This document shows positions 49,829 to 54,948 of a stretch of DNA of 54,948 bases, in pieces. The notes under the pieces are model-generated. The model did not search any database. It was not told where the DNA came from and saw nothing but the letters and a program-made list of their open reading frames with translations. Both the position numbers and the translations under genes were made by a program. Numbering within the stretch: position 1 is the stretch's first letter; each line of letters starts with the position of its first letter. Where the stretch lies: the NCBI GenBank assembly GCA_004292955.1, contig RDXX01000049.1, forward strand, positions 1-54,948, in the 5' to 3' direction. This stretch comes from Oscillatoriales cyanobacterium. GTDB taxonomy: Bacteria > Cyanobacteriota > Cyanobacteriia > Cyanobacteriales > Microcoleaceae.

Positions 49829-52800
49829 AATATAATTGAGTTAAATCAATAATGATATCTATCCGAAAATTCTCGACCAAATCTTTTAAAGCGTTAGCGA
49901 GATTTGCTTCAGTTTCGGGAATTTGCTCGATCAGTTGGAGAATGCGATTGTCGTCAACGCAAAGTGCTGCTTGGTACAAATCGACTACCCAGTCTCTGGG
50001 CATTACACTCAAATCCTCCGCGGTCAAACTTTTCAGCAGTTGCGGTGCCGAACCAGAAGTAGATGAGTTTTCTTCCTCATAAATATACCGCAGGTTCAGG
50101 TGATGAGCTATCTTTTCAAATAGTACCTCTTCCCGAAACGGTTTACAAATGAAATCATCACAACCAGCAGACAAAATTATGTGTCGCTGCTCGTCAAAAG
50201 CACTAGCAGTCAGGGCAATAATTATGGTTTCTTTTCCTTCTGGAGTTTGTTTGATCAGTTTGGTTGCTGCGTACCCGTCCATCACTGGCATCAGCATATC
50301 CATTAAGATCAGGTGCGGCTTCCAAGTTGACTGTAAAGCAATTCCTTCTTGACCGTTAGTTGCTTCCTCGACTTCAAATCCCAGCGGTGCGAGCAACTTA
50401 AGCAGCAGTTGGCGATTTTCGGCTACATCTTCAACTATTAATATCCGATAAATTTGCTGTCCGGCTTCTAAAGCAATAACTTGTTTTGCCGTCGTTTTTT
50501 CTTGTTCGTCGCTTTCTGTTACTAACTTAACCTGGATATTAAACGTGAAAGTTGTGCCTTGACCGAGTTGACTTTCCACAGAAATATCACCTCCCATAAT
50601 CCTGACAAACTGTTGGCTGATCGGCAATCCTAGCCCGGTTCCCTGCATGGATCTTCGACCTGTTTCGGTTTGTACGAAGGGCTTGAATAATGTGGGAAGT
50701 TCCAAGGGGGAAATGCCGGGGCCGGTGTCGGAAATTTCAAACAGCAATTGAGATTGATTTTCTTCAGTCACGTTGGTTTCTGCTTGGCTGCTAACGCGCA
50801 GAGTAACAATTCCGTGTTGAGTAAATTTAATTGCATTGCCGAGCAAGTTAATTAAAACTTGCCGCAATTTAGATTCGTCTGTTTGAATGTACTGCGGCAA
50901 ATCGCCGATATTTTCAAAGATTAGATGCAAGCCTTTGGAGTTGGCTTTTAGTTGCAGCATTTCTCTGAGGCTGTCGAGAATGTTGTAGAGGTTGAAGCGG
51001 CTTTCATTAATGGTAATTTGACCTGCTTCTATTTTGGACATTGACAAAACATCATTGATGAGTTCTAGCAAATGTTCGCCGCTGCGGTTGATAATTTCTA
51101 TGTATTCTTTTTGTTCTGGTGTGATAGAAATGTTGCGAGCCATGACTTGGGAAAAACCGAGAATGGCATTGAGAGGCGTCCGCAATTCGTGACTCATGGA
51201 AGCGAGAAATTGGCTTTTGGCGCGGTTGGCAACTTCCGCGTTTTCTTTGGATTTAATCAGTTCCATTGACTGCCTTTGAGTGCGAGCGAGCAATTCGGCT
51301 TGCTGCAATGCTACTCCTAGCTGGGTGCCTACATGAACTGCAACGTTGATTTCAGCTTCGCTCCACTGACGGGGAGCTGAATTTTGATAGGATGCTAGCA
51401 ATCCCCAGAGCTTGTCACCGCAGAAAATTCGGACGGTAATATAGGATTTGGCTTGAAATCTTTCTAGCAATTCGATGTAACAAGGGCTGAAGCCTTGCTT
51501 GTAAATATCTTGGACGCAAAGGTAAGTTTTACCTCTACTGTAGGCTCCACCTGCGGTTTCTTGCAAATAAGTATCGCAGATTTCTTGTGAGGTGCTATCG
51601 AATTTTTGGACGAGGCAATTTTCGCTTTCTAAGGCGCCTTCTGTGAAGTTGGGGTCTATTTGCTGTGCTTGGATGAAAGAAATCCACTTGCTGTCAACGG
51701 ATTCGGCTACAAATTCGCCGCTCCAGTCAGGATTGAAACGGTAAAGCCCGACTCGATCGCATTTCATGGTTTGGCGCAATTCTCGGGTTGTCGCGTGAAA
51801 AATTTCTCGGAGATCTAAAGTCTGCCGCATTCTTTCAATGATGCGGGCGATCGCTCTTTGGCGCAAAGCACTTTCTTGCAATTCGGTTTCTGCTTGCTTG
51901 CGTTCGGTAATATCTACAGCCATTGAAGCCGTACCGATTGCTTTGCCATTCTCGTCAATTAGCTCAGTATTGTACCACTCGCAGATGATAATTCTGCCGT
52001 CTTTGGTCAGATTTTCGGAAGTGCCGCTGGATTTGGCACTCAAGCCACGATCGAAAATCTCAGATGCTTGTTGGCGGTAGCTTTCAGGTACAATCAAATC
52101 GGTGGCGACTCTCCCTTTGGCTTCTTGCTCGCTGTAGCCAAAAATAGCTTCTGCTGCGGGATTCCAAGTGATAATTTCTAAACTCAGGTTTAACTCGATC
52201 ACTGCGATCGGCGTTTGCTGCAATAAAAATGAGATTCTTTGCTGCGATGCTAGCAGTTTTTCTTCGGCTAATTTGCGATCCGTGATATCATTAGACGTGC
52301 CGAGAATTTGTTTCGGTTTACCATCAGCTTGTCTCAGAAATACTGTATCCCAACTGTGCATCCACCGCCATTCGCCGTTTTTGTGCCTCATCCGGTATTG
52401 AAATTCGATGATGTCACCACCTTGGGATCGATCGAACTTTTGAATATGTTGAAAAAAAGCCGATAAATCCTCGGGGTGCACCAGAGTTTGGAGCATGGCT
52501 TTACCCATATCTTGTATTTCTTCTGCCCCGTAGCCGAGGATCGTCGCAATTTGGCGGTTGGTGTAGACATTCCGCTGCTCAATTAAATCGTAAACGTACA
52601 ATAGGTTGGGATTGGAATCGGCGATCGCCTGAATGAAGTGCTGGCTTTCTCGGAGTGCAGATTCTGCTTGTTTGCGATCGGTAATATCTCGCGCTACCAT
52701 AATTACTGATTCTGCTGACAGCGGAGAAACTTTAGCATCTAGCCAAACTTCGCGATCTCCGACTGTATAGCTATATTCAACATTGATGCTTTGCTTCGTT

Positions 52801-54494
52801 TTGAGAACTTGTTGGATGGTATTTAATACCAAATCTGCTACAGATTGTGGCAAGACTTGATGGGCGGTTCTGTTAATCATTTCGCTGGCAGGTTTGGCAA
52901 AATTCGTCGCTGATGTCGGTGCGATTTTGATGCAGCGCCCTTCTGCATTTCTCACTAAAACTATGTCAGTCATGGCAGCAAAAATAGTCCGCAATTCTGC
53001 TTCTGACTCTTGCAGAGCTTGCTCGGCGAGGATGCGGGTGCGAATTTCTGCTTGCAACTGTTTATTTTGCCGATCGAGCTGCCCAATTCGCTTTTTCTCT
53101 CGATCGATCAGTTGAACTTGAGCCAGCGCTATCCCTAGTTGAGCCGCCACCGCTTCTAACAAGTCGATTTCATCTTTCGTCCATTCCCGGTAGCGATCGC
53201 ACTGGTGCAAGCAGATAGCGCCATTTGCCCTGCCTTGGTAGGAAGTGCGAATTGCCAGCATCGATTTTAACCCAATCTCGCGGCAAATCGGTCTCACAGC
53301 CTGCAAAAGAGGGTCTGAGTAAACATTGTGGGAGGCGATCGGCCGATCTTGTATCATCATTTGTACGATGTGAGGATTTCCCCAAATAGGAATGGGTACG
53401 TTCCAAATAGATTCCCACTCGGGTTCGAGATACTCCGCCGCCAGAGGAATATCGACTTGGGGAGTAGTAATGTAAGTATGAATCAAGCAGCGATTGACGT
53501 AGAATGTCTGACCGATTTGAGTTGCGGCTGTTTGAAAAATTTGTTCTGGATGCAAGCTCGATCGAATTTCTTGAGTTATTTTGGCAATCAGCAACTCTCG
53601 CTGAACTTTCCGTTCTAAAGCAGATTTAGCTGCGGCAGTTTCTATTTCTGCTTGCTTGCGATCGCTGATATCAAAAAGCACGCCATACCAAACTATATCG
53701 CCATTGTCGCGCATTTCTGGTCGAGAATTAGATTGCAGCCATTTGAGTTTTCCCGACGGCGTAACAATCCGCCATTCAAAGGCAAAAGGTTCTAAAGTTC
53801 GAGCGCTTTCTGCAATCGTTTCCATCACATATTCTCGGTCATCTGGATGATTTCGATCCCATACCAAGCCAGCATCTTTTAAAATCTTTTCGCTCTCTAA
53901 TTCGTAAATTTCCCGACAAGCATAACTGATATATTCAAACTTATAACTTCCCTGTGGATTTTGCACTAATTGGTAAATAACGCCCGGTATATTAACCGCC
54001 AATTTCTGCAACCGCGCTTTGCTTTCCCGGAGTGCTTGTTCTGTCTGCTTCCGAAATTCTACCTCTCGTTGCAGTTGGACATTCTGCTGTTTTAATTGTT
54101 TCGATAGCTGCTGGATAGTCAATTGACTTTCGATCCGCGCTAAAACTTCTTCCACTTGAAAAGGCTTAGAAATGTAGTCAACACCGCCAATTTCAAAAGC
54201 TTTTACCTTATGAAAAGTTTCATTAAAAACGCTCAGAAAAATTACCGGAATTTCCCGAGTCTTTTCGTTGGCCTTCAGTTTTTCGCATACTTCGTAGCCG
54301 TTCATTCGGGGCATGGCAATATCTAGCAAAATCAGGTCTGGTAGAACGGTAAATTTAGCATTTACAACCATTCCTCCAGAAATAGCCCGCTGAACTTTAT
54401 ACCCTTCTTTCGTTAAGATATTTGATATAAACCGAAGGTTGTTAGGCTGGTCATCAATAACTAAAATGTGAATGCTTTCTTTGTCAATTACCAT
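49794..54494 (-). CDS. Giant hybrid histidine kinase (REC-PAS-GAF-PAS-PAS-PAS-GAF-HisKA-HATPase-REC)
   Basis: A 1566-residue soluble kinase. Modules: receiver (8-130, Asp58 in LLDIAMP), PAS (about 165-285), GAF (about 305-465), PAS (505-615), PAS (625-750), PAS (760-875), GAF (about 890-1065), HisKA (His1102, MSHELRTPLN), HATPase (LINLLGNAIKFT near 1225, DTGPGIS, GTGLGLPI), receiver (1351-1470, Asp1399 in LMDMLMPVMDG) and a C-terminal tail. The second GAF has GFSPCYIELLERFQAK at the position of the bilin-binding Cys of cyanobacteriochromes (Cys1005), followed by Tyr rather than His. Co-transcribed with the receiver-GAF-PAS-cyclase downstream (35-base overlap). Starts ATG 54494. Confidence 0.94.
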   Translation of the reverse strand: MVIDKESIHILVIDDQPNNLRFISNILTKEGYKVQRAISGGMVVNAKFTVLPDLILLDIAMPRMNGYEVCEKLKANEKTREIPVIFLSVFNETFHKVKAFEIGGVDYISKPFQVEEVLARIESQLTIQQLSKQLKQQNVQLQREVEFRKQTEQALRESKARLQKLAVNIPGVIYQLVQNPQGSYKFEYISYACREIYELESEKILKDAGLVWDRNHPDDREYVMETIAESARTLEPFAFEWRIVTPSGKLKWLQSNSRPEMRDNGDIVWYGVLFDISDRKQAEIETAAAKSALERKVQRELLIAKITQEIRSSLHPEQIFQTAATQIGQTFYVNRCLIHTYITTPQVDIPLAAEYLEPEWESIWNVPIPIWGNPHIVQMMIQDRPIASHNVYSDPLLQAVRPICREIGLKSMLAIRTSYQGRANGAICLHQCDRYREWTKDEIDLLEAVAAQLGIALAQVQLIDREKKRIGQLDRQNKQLQAEIRTRILAEQALQESEAELRTIFAAMTDIVLVRNAEGRCIKIAPTSATNFAKPASEMINRTAHQVLPQSVADLVLNTIQQVLKTKQSINVEYSYTVGDREVWLDAKVSPLSAESVIMVARDITDRKQAESALRESQHFIQAIADSNPNLLYVYDLIEQRNVYTNRQIATILGYGAEEIQDMGKAMLQTLVHPEDLSAFFQHIQKFDRSQGGDIIEFQYRMRHKNGEWRWMHSWDTVFLRQADGKPKQILGTSNDITDRKLAEEKLLASQQRISFLLQQTPIAVIELNLSLEIITWNPAAEAIFGYSEQEAKGRVATDLIVPESYRQQASEIFDRGLSAKSSGTSENLTKDGRIIICEWYNTELIDENGKAIGTASMAVDITERKQAETELQESALRQRAIARIIERMRQTLDLREIFHATTRELRQTMKCDRVGLYRFNPDWSGEFVAESVDSKWISFIQAQQIDPNFTEGALESENCLVQKFDSTSQEICDTYLQETAGGAYSRGKTYLCVQDIYKQGFSPCYIELLERFQAKSYITVRIFCGDKLWGLLASYQNSAPRQWSEAEINVAVHVGTQLGVALQQAELLARTQRQSMELIKSKENAEVANRAKSQFLASMSHELRTPLNAILGFSQVMARNISITPEQKEYIEIINRSGEHLLELINDVLSMSKIEAGQITINESRFNLYNILDSLREMLQLKANSKGLHLIFENIGDLPQYIQTDESKLRQVLINLLGNAIKFTQHGIVTLRVSSQAETNVTEENQSQLLFEISDTGPGISPLELPTLFKPFVQTETGRRSMQGTGLGLPISQQFVRIMGGDISVESQLGQGTTFTFNIQVKLVTESDEQEKTTAKQVIALEAGQQIYRILIVEDVAENRQLLLKLLAPLGFEVEEATNGQEGIALQSTWKPHLILMDMLMPVMDGYAATKLIKQTPEGKETIIIALTASAFDEQRHIILSAGCDDFICKPFREEVLFEKIAHHLNLRYIYEEENSSTSGSAPQLLKSLTAEDLSVMPRDWVVDLYQAALCVDDNRILQLIEQIPETEANLANALKDLVENFRIDIIIDLTQLYYDERPATTSDS

Positions 54495-54948
54495 TTTTTT
54501 CTAGAGCCATTTTTCCTGTCTATTGTTAGCAGGTCAATTATTTAATGAAGCGAGAAATTAATTTCCTGAAAATCAAATGATTCATCAAGCCTTTTCAAAC
54601 TAAGCATACAGAGATTTTTTTAGATAAGTCCATTGACTGACGTGCCTTTTCCTAGTTTTTTTTGATCCCGATATTAGATTGCCAACTCCTATTAACCGAA
54701 TTGTTGCCATATTTTATCGTAAAAACAAATCCAATTATTCCCTGAAAATATTAAGTTTTGCCAAAAAAATCATTGATTAGGCACTCCAGATTTTTAAACC
54801 TGAGTTTTTTAACTCTGTTCTAGGGCTGCGATCCGTCTTTTCGTACATCTAACCGCTCGTAAAAACATGGACAAAGCTACCCAAAAGTAGTCAATGTTAG
54901 ACATCTACGTTAGTAATTTTAGTCCACAGTCCTAAAACTACAGGAATA
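54495..54948. other. Upstream region of hybrid kinase, no gene seen
   Basis: The final 454 bases are AT-rich, with a few poly-T runs (e.g. around 54655) but no family-like ORF on either strand. It presumably contains the promoter of the 1566-residue kinase gene; I could not identify one with confidence. Confidence 0.6.

Overview
The window looks like chromosomal DNA of a filamentous cyanobacterium of the Oscillatoria/Microcoleus/Phormidium kind. The evidence is the many GCGATCGC (HIP1-type) octamers, long intergenic tracts of heptanucleotide tandem repeats, very large multidomain signalling proteins, and typical cyanobacterial genes: a TxlA/HCF164-like thioredoxin, a NIL-domain ferredoxin, an ArsA-like ATPase with an HSP20-like tail, an Omp85 with a proline-rich N-terminus, and class III cyclases fused to receivers. 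No rRNA, tRNA, CRISPR array or complete insertion sequence was seen.

Layout. 0.2-5.9 kb (minus strand): purC, an Omp85 outer-membrane assembly protein, lpxC and fabZ, an outer-membrane/lipid A block. 6.4-10.5 kb (plus): a stand-alone receiver and a 1146-residue hybrid histidine kinase with an HPt domain. 10.8-13.1 kb: a phosphorothioation-associated putative methyltransferase with an internally duplicated domain and no dnd genes beside it. 13.4-18.1 kb: an accessory patch with an RTX protein, an intact BrnT/BrnA toxin-antitoxin pair, and several damaged genes (transglutaminase-like, DMT transporter, PIN remnant, short GNAT) around a glycosyltransferase-like gene. 18.2-25.3 kb: ArsA-like ATPase, RND pump without adaptor, thioredoxin, NIL/4Fe-4S ferredoxin, small membrane protein. 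26.2-31.4 kb (minus): aroK, lapA-like, ubiX, and an RNase II/R-family protein whose active-site residues look lost. 32.3-38.0 kb: a cyanobacterial hypothetical with duplicated C-terminal motifs, clpP, an orphan DUF433 protein, a GNAT, a three-gene RelE-like/RelE-like/DUF2281 cassette and a NagX-like acyltransferase. 38.2-45.1 kb and 47.8-54.5 kb (minus): two signalling modules, each a giant histidine kinase followed by a receiver-adenylate cyclase, separated by a Cof-type HAD phosphatase and an alpha/beta hydrolase.

How genes work together. The two kinase/cyclase pairs have the same logic (large sensor kinase upstream, receiver-cyclase downstream) and probably feed cAMP signalling; in the second pair the reading frames overlap by 35 bases. 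The Omp85-lpxC-fabZ block builds the outer membrane. BrnT/BrnA is preceded by a consensus promoter overlapped by repeated half-sites.

The most unusual layer is the repeat landscape. A roughly 115-base terminal-inverted-repeat element occurs four times, three copies with probable 8-9 base target duplications; one copy forms the 3' end of lpxC. At least three further inverted-repeat elements are present. Heptamer arrays begin within about 10 bases of the stop codon of six minus-strand genes, and repeats appear to encode the C-terminal tails of LpxC, AroK and the methyltransferase. Whether any of this is an undescribed system cannot be decided from sequence alone; the RelE-like cassette, the mobile element family and the apparently inactive RNB protein are the best leads.
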